Positions 54,813 to 63,943 of a stretch of 64,000 nucleotides of DNA are shown piece by piece. This stretch comes from JARRPM01 sp963765545 (GTDB lineage: Bacteria; Pseudomonadota; Gammaproteobacteria; Pseudomonadales; Halieaceae). The position numbers were made by a program, and so were the translations under genes. The stretch covers positions 1,240,001 to 1,304,000 of the forward strand of contig CAVXWW010000004.1 in NCBI GenBank assembly GCA_963765545.1, written 5' to 3'. Within the stretch, counting starts at the first letter, position 1; each line of letters opens with the position of its first letter. The notes below the pieces were generated by a model. It ran no database searches. It saw only the letters and a list, made by a program, of their open reading frames with translations, and was not told the DNA's origin.

Positions 54813-56390
54813 TCACTCCCACTCAATGGTGGCGGGTGGCTTGCTGCTGACGTCGTAGGTGACCCGTGATACGCCGGAGATTTCATTGATGATCCGGTTC
54901 GATACCTTTTCCAACAGCTCATAGGGCAGGTGCGCCCAGCGCGCTGTCATAAAATCCACGGTTTCCACGGCCCGCAAGGCGATCACATATTCGTAACGGC
55001 GCGCATCCCCCACCACGCCCACCGACTTGACGGGCAGGAAGACGGCGAAGGCCTGGCTGGTTTTTTCGTACCAGCCGTCGCGGTGCAATTCCTCGATAAA
55101 AATGGCGTCTGCCAGTCGCAGCAGATCGGCATACTCTTTCTTAACCTCACCCAGAATACGCACCCCCAGTCCGGGGCCGGGAAATGGATGGCGATAGACC
55201 ATGTCATAGGGCAGGCCCAGTTCCAGGCCGATCTTGCGCACCTCGTCCTTGAACAACTCACGCAGCGGCTCCACCAGCTCAAGACTCATGTCATCGGGCA
55301 GGCCGCCCACGTTGTGGTGCGACTTGATCACATGGGCCTTGCCGGTTTTAGCCCCGGCGGACTCAATCACGTCGGGATAAATAGTGCCCTGGGCCAGCCA
55401 GTTTACATCCCGCAGCCGCGTCGCCTCCTCGTCGAACACCTCGATGAAGGTATTGCCGATAATCTTGCGCTTCTGCTCGGGATCGGAAATACCGTCCAGC
55501 TTGCCCAGGAACAGGGCCTCGCAATCGCTGCGAATGACTTTGACGCCCATATTGCGGGCGAACATCTCCATCACCTGCTCCCCCTCGTTGAGGCGCAACA
55601 GGCCGTTGTCGACAAATACGCAGGTTAGCTGATCGCCAATAGCCCGGTGCAACAGGGCGGCCACCACCGACGAATCCACGCCGCCGGACAGGCCCAGCAA
55701 TACCTTGTCATCACCCACCGTGGCGCGCACCCGGTCGATCGCGTCCTCGACAATATTGGCTGCCGTCCAAAGCACCTCACAGCCACACAGCTCCAGGGCG
55801 AAATGCTCGAAAATACGCTTACCCTGCAGGGTGTGCGTCACTTCAGGGTGAAACTGAATGCCGTAGAAGGGCAACGAGCGGTGGGCCATGCCGGCGATAG
55901 GACAGCTCTCGGTACTGGCGATAAGATCGAAATCCTCGGGCAGCTCCACAACCTTGTCGCCGTGACTCATCCAGACGTCCAGTAGTGCCTTCCCCGCGTG
56001 ATCTATGTGGTCACGAATATCGTGCAGCAGACCGTTCTCGGCCTCCAGCGCAATCTGGGCGTAGCCAAATTCACTGACATGTGAACCCTCGACCTTACCG
56101 CCGAATTGCTGGGCCATGGTTTGCATACCGTAGCAGATACCCAGCACCGGTATCCCGAGTTCGAAGACGCAATCCGGGGCCCGTGGTGAGGCCTGCGCAG
56201 AAACAGATTCGGGCCCACCGGAGAGGATTATTCCCCGGGGGTTGAATTCCCGAATGTCCTGCTCCGATACATCAAAGGCGCGAATTTCACTGTAGACGCC
56301 AACCTCCCGCACGCGGCGGGCGATCAGCTGCGTGTACTGGGAGCCAAAATCGAGAATAAGAATTTTCTGGGCGTGTATATCTGCGCTCAT
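54813..56390 (-). CDS. guaA: GMP synthase (glutamine-hydrolysing)
   Basis: 525 aa. N-terminal class I glutaminase with the nucleophile in GICYGMQTM near 83 and the His/Glu in GIQFHPEVTHT near 175. The ATP-PPase loop GLSGGVDSSVVAALL near 235 follows, and the dimerisation domain ends in SKPPATIEWE. Converts XMP to GMP. It lies 75 bases downstream of guaB in the same direction. Confidence 0.97.
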   Translation of the reverse strand: MSADIHAQKILILDFGSQYTQLIARRVREVGVYSEIRAFDVSEQDIREFNPRGIILSGGPESVSAQASPRAPDCVFELGIPVLGICYGMQTMAQQFGGKVEGSHVSEFGYAQIALEAENGLLHDIRDHIDHAGKALLDVWMSHGDKVVELPEDFDLIASTESCPIAGMAHRSLPFYGIQFHPEVTHTLQGKRIFEHFALELCGCEVLWTAANIVEDAIDRVRATVGDDKVLLGLSGGVDSSVVAALLHRAIGDQLTCVFVDNGLLRLNEGEQVMEMFARNMGVKVIRSDCEALFLGKLDGISDPEQKRKIIGNTFIEVFDEEATRLRDVNWLAQGTIYPDVIESAGAKTGKAHVIKSHHNVGGLPDDMSLELVEPLRELFKDEVRKIGLELGLPYDMVYRHPFPGPGLGVRILGEVKKEYADLLRLADAIFIEELHRDGWYEKTSQAFAVFLPVKSVGVVGDARRYEYVIALRAVETVDFMTARWAHLPYELLEKVSNRIINEISGVSRVTYDVSSKPPATIEWE

Positions 56391-56465
56391 AACAGGTCCT
56401 GGGTGTTGAATCTGTACAACCGGCCCGGATTGAAAAAGGCGGTGGGCGCCGCGGGCCGGAAGTGT

Positions 56466-57935
56466 CTAGCGCACCGGGTAATTGGGCGCCTCTTTGGTAA
56501 TGGATACATCGTGCACATGGCTTTCGGACATGCCGGCCGCGGTGACGCGCACAAATTCGGGCAGGGTTCGCATGGCCTCCATATCGGCGCTGCCGGTATA
56601 GCCCATGGCGGAACGCACACCGCCCATCAACTGGTGGATAATGGCCGACACCGGACCCTTGTAGGGCACCCTGCCCTCAATGCCCTCGGGCACCAGTTTC
56701 TCCGCGCCCTTGCTGGCATCCTGGAAATACCGATCCGACGAACCCTGGGTGCGCGACATTGCGCCCAGCGAGCCCATCCCGCGGTATGCCTTGTAGGTAC
56801 GGCCCTGGTATAGCTCAACCTCTCCGGGGGCCTCTTCGGTACCGGCGAACATGCTGCCCATCATTACCGCGTGGGCACCAGCAACCAGCGCCTTGGCAAT
56901 ATCCCCGGAAAAGCGGATACCTCCGTCCGCGATAAGCGGAATATCGGTACCCTTGAGCGCCGCGGTCACATTGGCAATTGCAGTGATCTGCGGTACACCG
57001 GTACCGGTAACGATGCGGGTGGTACAGATTGAGCCGGGGCCTATGCCCACCTTCACACCGTCCACCCCGGCCTCCGCCAGGGCGATCGCCGCATCGGCAG
57101 TGGCGATGTTGCCGCCTATAACCTGCACAGACGGGTAACTGGCCTTGATCATACCCACTCGCTCGATCACATTGCGCGAGTGGCCGTGGGCGGTGTCTAC
57201 CACCAGCACATCCACCCCGGCATTCACCAGCGCTTCTACCCTATCGTCGGTGTCCGGGCTGGTACCCACCGAGGCGCCGACCCGCAATTGGCCGTAGGAG
57301 TCTTTACAGGCCAGTGGGAAGCTCTCTGCCTTGTCGAAGTCCTTCACGGTAATCATGCCGCGCAGGTCAAAGTTGTCGTTAACAACCAGTATTTTCTCAA
57401 TCCGGTGTTGGTGCAGCAATCGCTGAACCTCCACCGAACTCTCGCCCTCTTTCACCGTAACCAGCTGGTCTTTTGGCGTCATGATGGCCGAGACCAGTTT
57501 TTCAGGGTTGTTCTCAAAGCGCACATCGCGCTTGGTGACAATACCCACGAGATCCTCGCCATTGAGCACCGGCACCCCGGAGATACCGTGCGCAGTGGTC
57601 AACTCGATCAGCTCGGCAACCGTGGCCGTCTGCTGGATAGTGATCGGGTCCTTGACCATGCCGCTTTCGAACTTCTTGACCCTGCGCACCTGCTCCGCCT
57701 GCTCGGCGATCGTCATGCTCTTGTGGACAATACCGATTCCACCCTCCTGGGCCATGGCAATCGCCAGGCGATACTCGGTCACCGTGTCCATGGCGGCGGA
57801 AACGAGCGGAATGTTCAGCTCGATGCCACGTGTCAGCCGGGTCTTGAGTGATACGTCCGTGGCCACCACCTCCGAGTATCCCGGCAGGAGCAGAACATCA
57901 TCAAACGTCAGGGCTTCTTCGGCGATACGCAGCAT
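56466..57935 (-). CDS. guaB: Inosine-5'-monophosphate dehydrogenase
   Basis: 489 aa from the ATG at 57935, the usual length; the open frame extends upstream to 58343 but only as antisense of xseA. TIM barrel with two CBS domains (about 95-205) and the active-site loop GIGPGSICTTRIVTGTGVPQ, Cys near 305. It oxidises IMP to XMP with NAD+. Divergent from xseA, with a consensus -10 upstream. Confidence 0.97.
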   Translation of the reverse strand: MLRIAEEALTFDDVLLLPGYSEVVATDVSLKTRLTRGIELNIPLVSAAMDTVTEYRLAIAMAQEGGIGIVHKSMTIAEQAEQVRRVKKFESGMVKDPITIQQTATVAELIELTTAHGISGVPVLNGEDLVGIVTKRDVRFENNPEKLVSAIMTPKDQLVTVKEGESSVEVQRLLHQHRIEKILVVNDNFDLRGMITVKDFDKAESFPLACKDSYGQLRVGASVGTSPDTDDRVEALVNAGVDVLVVDTAHGHSRNVIERVGMIKASYPSVQVIGGNIATADAAIALAEAGVDGVKVGIGPGSICTTRIVTGTGVPQITAIANVTAALKGTDIPLIADGGIRFSGDIAKALVAGAHAVMMGSMFAGTEEAPGEVELYQGRTYKAYRGMGSLGAMSRTQGSSDRYFQDASKGAEKLVPEGIEGRVPYKGPVSAIIHQLMGGVRSAMGYTGSADMEAMRTLPEFVRVTAAGMSESHVHDVSITKEAPNYPVR

Positions 57936-57975
57936 TGGGTCGATCTCCGGCTGGCGGGTTGAAGGTAAACGTGCA

Positions 57976-58005
57976 ATTATAAATCCTCGGCTTAGCCCAG
58001 GTAAA
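57976..58005 (-). promoter_or_regulatory. Probable guaB promoter
   Basis: On the minus strand TTTACC (complement of 58000-58005), 18 bases, TATAAT (complement of 57976-57981), about 40 bases before the guaB ATG. The -10 is a perfect match and the -35 weak. Confidence 0.5.
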
Positions 58006-58028
58006 CAAAAGTTCCAGCGGAATGCCCC

Positions 58029-59390
58029 TTGTCCAACCCCTTTAGCACACAAAACCCACCCACAAGCCTTACCGTCAGCCAGCTCAACCGGCAGGCGCGT
58101 ACCCTGCTTGAGAGCCACTTTGACTTTGTCTGGGTGGAGGGAGAGGTCAGCAATTTCGCCGCCCCGTCCTCCGGCCACTGGTACTTTTCCCTCAAGGACG
58201 GCAGCGCCCAGGTACGCTGCGCCATGTTCCGCAACCGCAACCAGCGCCTGCGCTTCACCCCGGCCAACGGTGACCATATCCGCCTGCGCTGCCGCGTGTC
58301 CCTGTACGAGGGGCGCGGCGAGTTCCAACTCATCGTGGAACACCTGGAACAGGCCGGAGCGGGAGCCCTGCAGGCCGCCTTCGAGCAGCTCAAGGCCCGG
58401 TTGCTGGAAGAGGGCCTGTTTGACCCGGCCCGGAAAAAGGCACTCCCCGACTCAATATCTCACCTGGGTGTGATCACATCCCCCACCGGGGCCGCAATAC
58501 ACGATATTCTCACCGTGCTGCGCCGGCGTTGTCCTGTTATCGAGGTGTCACTGCTCCCGGTTGCGGTGCAGGGCGAGGGAGCCGCCGCGGAAATCGTCGC
58601 CGCCATAGAACGGGCCAACCGCTGGCAGCGCGAGGGCAAACTGCAACTGGATGCGCTTATCGTGGGCCGCGGCGGCGGTTCGCTGGAGGACCTGTGGGCC
58701 TTCAACGAAGAAGTCGTCGCCCGGGCCATTGCCGCCAGCGAACTGCCCATCGTCGCAGCCGTGGGTCACGAGGTGGACTTCAGCATCGCCGACATGGTTG
58801 CAGACCAGCGCGCGGCCACCCCCTCTGCCGCCGCGGAGCTGCTCAGCCCGGACCAGCGAGAGTGGCAGCTAAAGCTCCAGGCGGCCGAGACCAACCTGGT
58901 TCGACTTATTCGCCGCAAGCTGGCCGACACCAGACTCACCCTGGGCCACCTGCAACAGCGCCTCAAACACCCCGGCGCCCAGCTGCGCGAGCAATCCCAG
59001 CGCCTGGATGAGCTGGAACAGCGGCTGATCCTGGCCCAGAAAAACCAGTTGCAACGCCGTCAAAGCGAGCTGGCCCTGCTGGAAAGCCGCCTCGCGGCCC
59101 ACTCTCCCCTACCCCGGGTACGCCAGTTGCAGCTGGATATTGAGCGCTCCCGGAAGCGACTGTCGGCCGCCATGCAGTTGCAACTGTCTCACGCCGGCGA
59201 ACGACTCAGCCACCTGGCCCAGTTACTGGACTCATTAAGCCCCCTGAGCACCTTGCAGCGCGGCTATGCGATCATCACGGACAGTGAGGGCAAAGTGCTC
59301 ACCGACGCCTCGGCCGTTGCTGTCGGCGATGAGGTGGAGGGTCGCCTGGCCAAGGGGCGTTTAGGGCTGGTTGTTTCCAAGGTCGACTGA
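58029..59390 (+). CDS. xseA: Exodeoxyribonuclease VII large subunit
   Basis: 453 aa starting at TTG (58029); the first residues SNPFSTQNPPTSLTVSQLNRQAR fit the family. N-terminal OB-fold (WVEGEVSNFAAPSSGHWYFSLKD), catalytic core with VGRGGGSLEDLWAFN near 215-230 and VGHEVDFSIADMVADQRAATPSAAAEL, then a long coiled-coil region. With XseB it degrades single-stranded DNA. The TTG start and a weak ribosome site suggest modest translation. Confidence 0.93.
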   Translation: MSNPFSTQNPPTSLTVSQLNRQARTLLESHFDFVWVEGEVSNFAAPSSGHWYFSLKDGSAQVRCAMFRNRNQRLRFTPANGDHIRLRCRVSLYEGRGEFQLIVEHLEQAGAGALQAAFEQLKARLLEEGLFDPARKKALPDSISHLGVITSPTGAAIHDILTVLRRRCPVIEVSLLPVAVQGEGAAAEIVAAIERANRWQREGKLQLDALIVGRGGGSLEDLWAFNEEVVARAIAASELPIVAAVGHEVDFSIADMVADQRAATPSAAAELLSPDQREWQLKLQAAETNLVRLIRRKLADTRLTLGHLQQRLKHPGAQLREQSQRLDELEQRLILAQKNQLQRRQSELALLESRLAAHSPLPRVRQLQLDIERSRKRLSAAMQLQLSHAGERLSHLAQLLDSLSPLSTLQRGYAIITDSEGKVLTDASAVAVGDEVEGRLAKGRLGLVVSKVD

Positions 59391-59525
59391 TTTGTTGTTG
59401 TTGCTTGGTGCCGTTGCTTTTCGCTGGTGCTTTGGGGGCCGCCTCACAGTGACTGCTCGCACTTTGCTTTTCAACCTGTTTGGAAGGGCTTCTCCAAGAG
59501 AATTGGCATGGCGATACCAACGGTA

Positions 59526-59601
59526 GCATCCGCCGGTGGGCTGAACCCCCAGGAGGGCGTGGGGTATCAACCGAATGGGGGTTCAGCCCACCGGCGGATG
59601 C
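59526..59601. repeat. Large hairpin repeat 3 (25-bp arms, 26-nt loop)
   Basis: Perfect arms at 59526-59550 and 59577-59601 (arm begins GCATCCGCCGGTGGG) with a 26-nt loop at 59551-59576. It lies in the convergent gap between xseA and the Crp-type gene, the same setting as hairpins 1 and 2. In the orientation with a T/G-rich leader first, all loops carry an ATTCGSTTGAT-like stretch. The rest of the 304-base gap holds no gene. Confidence 0.75.
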
Positions 59602-59660
59602 GGCAAGGGAACAGAAAGACCAAAAAGACTACAACAAAAGCAGGAGAACTATTCAGAAAA

Positions 59661-59683
59661 GGGGCGCGCACACAATGCGCCCC
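59661..59683 (-). terminator. Terminator of the Crp/Fnr-type gene
   Basis: GGGGCGC-ATTGTGTGC-GCGCCCC (minus strand), a 7-bp stem followed by TTTTCTG, starting 12 bases after the stop at 59695. Confidence 0.85.
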
Positions 59684-59694
59684 AAACAGAATCG

Positions 59695-60342
59695 CTAGTA
59701 CTTGGCAGGCAACCGTGTATTGATGATGATGTGACGGCCTTCAAAGCGAATGTACTCACCGATGGTGAGATCCTTGAGGATGCGCGCAACCATCTCACGG
59801 GAAGCGCCAACGCGGTCGGCGATATCCTGCTGAGTGAGCTTTTCGGGAATATACAGGGTGCCGTCGCCGCGCTCCTCGGAGAGATCCATAAGCACATTGG
59901 CCACGCGGCCATAGACGTCCTGCAGGGCGAGGCTTTTAACGTCAGCAGTGAGCTTGCGCACACGCTGGGACAGATTGCGAATCAGTTTGCGACTGATGCC
60001 GGGGTGCTCATCGAGCACGCGGTTGAAGTCTTCCTTGTAGATGATACAGAACGTTGATTTTTCCACCGTGCGCACAGAGGCCGAACGAGCGGAATCATCG
60101 AGCAGGGCAAGCTCACCGAAGTAGTCACCCACACCCTGGGTATTCATGATGAACTCTTTACCGTTCTTGTCGCTGCAGTAGACCTTGACCTTGCCGCTCT
60201 CAATCACGAACAGCGAATCCGCCGGGTCATTCTCATGAATCACCACCGTATTCTTGGGAAACGAGCGACTCGTACTGCTGCCTTCCAGAGCAGCCAGCTC
60301 CTCCGGAGAAAGTCCTTGAAATATTTCTACTTTTTGTAACAT
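59695..60342 (-). CDS. Crp/Fnr-family transcriptional regulator
   Basis: 215 aa. Cyclic-nucleotide-binding domain at about 10-120 (GDYFGELALLDDSARSASV corresponds to the phosphate-binding cassette, with Arg and Ser in place) and a C-terminal winged HTH at about 150-205 (LTQQDIADRVGASREMVARIL). No Cys cluster for FNR function. Cytoplasmic, probably responding to cAMP or cGMP. It is 64 bases away and divergent from a nucleotide cyclase gene, which suggests a local second-messenger circuit. Confidence 0.9.
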   Translation of the reverse strand: MLQKVEIFQGLSPEELAALEGSSTSRSFPKNTVVIHENDPADSLFVIESGKVKVYCSDKNGKEFIMNTQGVGDYFGELALLDDSARSASVRTVEKSTFCIIYKEDFNRVLDEHPGISRKLIRNLSQRVRKLTADVKSLALQDVYGRVANVLMDLSEERGDGTLYIPEKLTQQDIADRVGASREMVARILKDLTIGEYIRFEGRHIIINTRLPAKY

Positions 60343-60406
60343 GCAGACACCCGTCCTGTTGCAAGCATTGCCACTTCCATAATGACCTCAATAGTAACCC
60401 AAAGTT

Positions 60407-61996
60407 TTGTCAAAACGCACCCATGAGATCAAATTTGCCGATCTTCGATCCCATAATCAGGAAAACGCCGATTTCGTCACAGTTTCCACACTGCCGCCAG
60501 CCTCGTTATACTCCCCCTTTGTGCCGACCTTCAAGGACCTCCCTGTGCCCACCGGCTCCAACAGTCCCACAGCCCCCCTCTGGAGCGAGATCGTGCTGCG
60601 CTCCATGGCGGAGCTGCGCGAGTTATTTGCCGGTCTGGCAACACCGCTGGAGCGGGAATGTGCGGATGACTTTGACCACCTGTTTGAAGGTGGCAACCGG
60701 CTGAACGATATGTTGGCGGAGCAGGACGCCGGCACCAACAGGCACGACCTGATGAACGTGCTGTCCGCCATTCGCGGCTATGCCGAATTGCTGAGCGAGG
60801 ATCTGGGGGCCGAGTTTGTAGAACTCAGGGAGGCACTGACCCGACTGCTCAAGGCGGTGCAGGCAGCCGACAACGACGACCCGGCCCCTGTCACATCGAC
60901 CTCTTCCCGGGCGATCACATCGGAACCCGGCTTTATCCTCGCCGTTGACGACCTGCAGGAAAACCGCGAACTGGTCGCGCGTTACCTGTCCCGCAGCGGA
61001 CATATCGTGGTCACCGCGGCCAGTGGCCCCGAGGCGCTGAGCACACTGGGCCAGACTGATGTGGATGTGGTGCTGCTTGATCTCGTGATGCCGGAGATGG
61101 ATGGCCGGGAGGTACTGCGCCGCATCAAGGAGCATCCCGAATGGCGAGCGACGCCGGTTATTGTGATTTCAGGCAGCCAGGACATGGACGGCATCATCGA
61201 ATGTATTGAGGCCGGCGCCGACGACTACCTGTTCAAGCCGTTCAACCCGGTGCTGCTGCAGGCGCGTATCAAGGCGGGTATAGAGCGCAAACGCTGGCAT
61301 GACCGCGAGGAGCAGTATCGACAGCAACTCGAGCGCAACGAAAAGTTCATCCGGGCAACCTTTGGCCGCTACCTGTCGGACGAGATTGTCACTGACATCC
61401 TCGAGCGCCCCGAGGGACTTGAGCTGGGTGGGGACCTGCGGCGGGTGACCATACTCATGTCAGACATCCGGGGGTTCACAACCCTCAGCGAGCGCCTGGC
61501 ACCGGCGCAGGTGGTCACCCTGATCAATCGCTACCTGGCCGCCATGACCGACATCATCATGGCGAACCAGGGCACCATAGATGAATTTATTGGCGACGCG
61601 ATTCTGGCGGTTTTCGGCGCGCCCCAACGCAGGGACGACGATGCGGATCGCGCCGTCCAGTGCGCCCTGGCCATGCAGGCGGCAATGGATGATATCAACG
61701 CGCTCAACAAGGCGGAGGGACTGCCTGAGATAACAACCGGCATCGCCCTCAATACCGGCGATGTTATTGCCGGCAATATTGGTTCGGAGCGGCGCAGTAA
61801 ATATGGTTTTGTCGGGCATCCCATGAATGTCACCTCGCGCATCGAAGACAATACGGCAGGGGGTGAAATCCTTGTTTCAGACAGCACCCTGACCAGCCTC
61901 AAGGGGGACTTCAAAGTCGGCACCAGCCAGGAGATCAACGTCAAGGGTATCGATGAGTCTATTGTGATACACCAGATTCTGGGAACCGAGACATGA
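60407..61996 (+). CDS. Receiver domain-class III adenylate/guanylate cyclase fusion
   Basis: 529 aa as read from the TTG at 60407. A GTG at 60545 with AAGGA 8 bases upstream is an equal or better start (483 aa). A helical stretch with RHDLMNVLSAIRGYAELL resembling a His-kinase dimerisation helix (about 115-135), a receiver domain at about 175-290 (phospho-acceptor in LLDLVMPEMDG, Lys in FKPFNP), a coiled linker and a class III cyclase domain at about 345-525 with metal Asp in MSDIRGFTTLSE and IGDAILAVFGAP, and FVGHPMNVTSRIE. Makes cAMP or cGMP under phospho-relay control. Confidence 0.85.
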   Translation: MSKRTHEIKFADLRSHNQENADFVTVSTLPPASLYSPFVPTFKDLPVPTGSNSPTAPLWSEIVLRSMAELRELFAGLATPLERECADDFDHLFEGGNRLNDMLAEQDAGTNRHDLMNVLSAIRGYAELLSEDLGAEFVELREALTRLLKAVQAADNDDPAPVTSTSSRAITSEPGFILAVDDLQENRELVARYLSRSGHIVVTAASGPEALSTLGQTDVDVVLLDLVMPEMDGREVLRRIKEHPEWRATPVIVISGSQDMDGIIECIEAGADDYLFKPFNPVLLQARIKAGIERKRWHDREEQYRQQLERNEKFIRATFGRYLSDEIVTDILERPEGLELGGDLRRVTILMSDIRGFTTLSERLAPAQVVTLINRYLAAMTDIIMANQGTIDEFIGDAILAVFGAPQRRDDDADRAVQCALAMQAAMDDINALNKAEGLPEITTGIALNTGDVIAGNIGSERRSKYGFVGHPMNVTSRIEDNTAGGEILVSDSTLTSLKGDFKVGTSQEINVKGIDESIVIHQILGTET

Positions 61997-62048
61997 TGCC
62001 CGCCAATACCGACTCGAAGGTGCTCCCCGGCGGCGGGAGTTCGGTGCG

Positions 62049-62417
62049 ATGACCGGGACTGTGCTGCTGGTGGAAGACAACGAACTCAACCGGGAGATGC
62101 TGAAGCGCCGCCTGAAGCGAGCCGGGCTCACTGTGATCACAGCCTGCGACGGACAGCAGGCCCTGGACCTGATGATCAGCGAGTTGCCGGCCGTGGTGTT
62201 GATGGACATGAGCCTGCCGGTACTCGATGGCTGGACGGCGTGCCGCCTCTCGCGGCAGGATGATCGAATCAGCCAGATACCGATCATCGCACTGACGGCA
62301 CATGCCATGGAAGAGGACCGCGCGCGGGCCATTAAAGCCGGCTGCGATGACTATGCCACCAAACCGGTGGATTTTCCGGCACTGCTGGAAAAAATCAAAG
62401 CCCTGGCCACTGCATGA
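62049..62417 (+). CDS. Single-domain response regulator
   Basis: 122 aa receiver only. The acidic pair LVEDNELN near 8, phospho-acceptor Asp in LMDMSLPVLDGW near 53, Thr in IALTAHAM near 83 and Lys in YATKPVDF near 105. No output domain. Probably shuttles phosphate between the kinase and the cyclase. GGGAG precedes the ATG. It overlaps the kinase start by 4 bases. Confidence 0.92.
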   Translation: MTGTVLLVEDNELNREMLKRRLKRAGLTVITACDGQQALDLMISELPAVVLMDMSLPVLDGWTACRLSRQDDRISQIPIIALTAHAMEEDRARAIKAGCDDYATKPVDFPALLEKIKALATA

Positions 62418-63943
62418 GTCTTCGTCGCCGCCTGACCCTCTCACTTATTACCATTTTGATACTGTTCGCCGTTAACGTGGGCACCCATTTCTGGGGCAGC
62501 TACGCGCGAAACCAGAGTATGATCGCCTACCGCAGCTCGGTAAACGCCGCCCAGTTATCCACGGAAATCGAGCAGTTACTGAGCGACCAGCGCCAGCAGA
62601 TACTGGTGCTGTCCACACTGCGCGATACTACCGAAGACCAGTTGGAAAACGAGGAACTCGGACAGGCCCAGGGTGAACTCGAAGATATCAGTCACAGCAT
62701 TGCGCAACTGGGCAAGCTCAGCCACGATGTCACCCAGATGGACTACGACAAACTGCGCGAGAGCAGCGAGGTGCTGCTGGACGGATGGCTGGCCTTTTAC
62801 CGCAACTACAATGATCCGTCGTTCCAGGCCGACATGGACGACCCGTTGCCCTACCTCGAGACCAGCCAGCGCCTGAAAGAACTGGAACAGCGCCAGGCCT
62901 TCATCGCGGTACAGCGGGCCAACATAATAGACCGCACCATCGCCCTGACCGACCGCATTACCGTCATCGGTTTCTTCGCCTCGATTTTCCTCACCGCGAC
63001 CCTGGGCTTTATCCTGGTCCGCTACACCAACAAATCCCTCAAGCGACTGAAAACAGGCACCGAGCGAATCGGCAGCGGCGACCTGGACTACCGCATCGAC
63101 AACATCGAGGATTCTGGCGAACTGGGCGACCTGGCAAATGCCTTCAACGATATGTCTGACAAACTGCGCAATGCCATGGATGATGTCAGCAATGCCAGGG
63201 ATGCCGCCGATGAGGCAAGTGCCGCCAAAAGTATGTTCCTGGCCAATGTAAGCCATGAATTGCGCACCCCCCTGAATGGCATCATCGGTTACTCTGAAAT
63301 GCTGCATGACGAGCTGGAGGACAGGCAGGCGGTAGACCGGGGACAGTTCCAGCGTGACCTGGATAAAATCACCCTGTCGGGCCGCCAGTTGTTATCGCTG
63401 ATCAACGATATCCTGGACCTGTCCAAGATTGAAACGGGCAAGATGTCCCTGCACATGGAGGATTTTCAGCCGGGAGAAATACTTGCCCAGGTGTGCGATT
63501 CGCTAAGCCCTTTACTGCGGGAGAACGACAACAAACTGGAAACGCAGGGCTTCACAGGGCTGCCTGTATTGCATAACGACGCCGCCAAGTTTCGTCAGAT
63601 TTTTACCAACCTGCTCAGCAATGCCTGTAAATTCACCCAGCAAGGCGTGATCACTGTAAGCGCCGAGACAGTAAAGGAGAACGGGAACTGGCTGAAGATA
63701 GCGGTGCGGGATACAGGAATCGGGATGACGCCGGCGCAGCAACACAGAATATTCGAGGCATTTATCCAGGCAGAGGCTTCGACCAGCGCCAATTACGGCG
63801 GCACGGGCCTGGGTCTGGCCATCTGCCGGGACTATTGTGAACTGATGGGCGGCAGCATCGTGGTGAGTAGCTCACCGGGCAAGGGTTCAACGTTTACGGC
63901 GATGTTCCCTTCTGGCTCAGGGTTAGTTCCCGCAGACGCTTGA
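62414..63943 (+). CDS. Membrane sensor histidine kinase
   Basis: 509 aa. Transmembrane helices at about 7-27 and 175-197 flank a periplasmic helical sensor (about 28-174), followed by a HAMP domain, a HisKA box NVSHELRTPLNGIIGYSEM with the phospho-His near 280, and an HATPase domain with N box NLLSNACKFTQ, VRDTGIGM and GGTGLGLAI. Translationally coupled to the receiver gene. The operon with cyclase and receiver suggests the kinase controls second-messenger synthesis. Its 3' end overlaps the convergent gene at 63894. Confidence 0.93.
   Translation: MSLRRRLTLSLITILILFAVNVGTHFWGSYARNQSMIAYRSSVNAAQLSTEIEQLLSDQRQQILVLSTLRDTTEDQLENEELGQAQGELEDISHSIAQLGKLSHDVTQMDYDKLRESSEVLLDGWLAFYRNYNDPSFQADMDDPLPYLETSQRLKELEQRQAFIAVQRANIIDRTIALTDRITVIGFFASIFLTATLGFILVRYTNKSLKRLKTGTERIGSGDLDYRIDNIEDSGELGDLANAFNDMSDKLRNAMDDVSNARDAADEASAAKSMFLANVSHELRTPLNGIIGYSEMLHDELEDRQAVDRGQFQRDLDKITLSGRQLLSLINDILDLSKIETGKMSLHMEDFQPGEILAQVCDSLSPLLRENDNKLETQGFTGLPVLHNDAAKFRQIFTNLLSNACKFTQQGVITVSAETVKENGNWLKIAVRDTGIGMTPAQQHRIFEAFIQAEASTSANYGGTGLGLAICRDYCELMGGSIVVSSSPGKGSTFTAMFPSGSGLVPADA

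Noticed and set aside
57960..58006. Possible PurR box near guaB (AAACGT-like half-site)
   Set aside because: Only one half matches; not enough to claim an operator.
57936..58343. Upstream extension of guaB by 136 codons
   Set aside because: It is antisense to xseA; the family start MLRIAEEALTFDDV at 57935 has the correct length.
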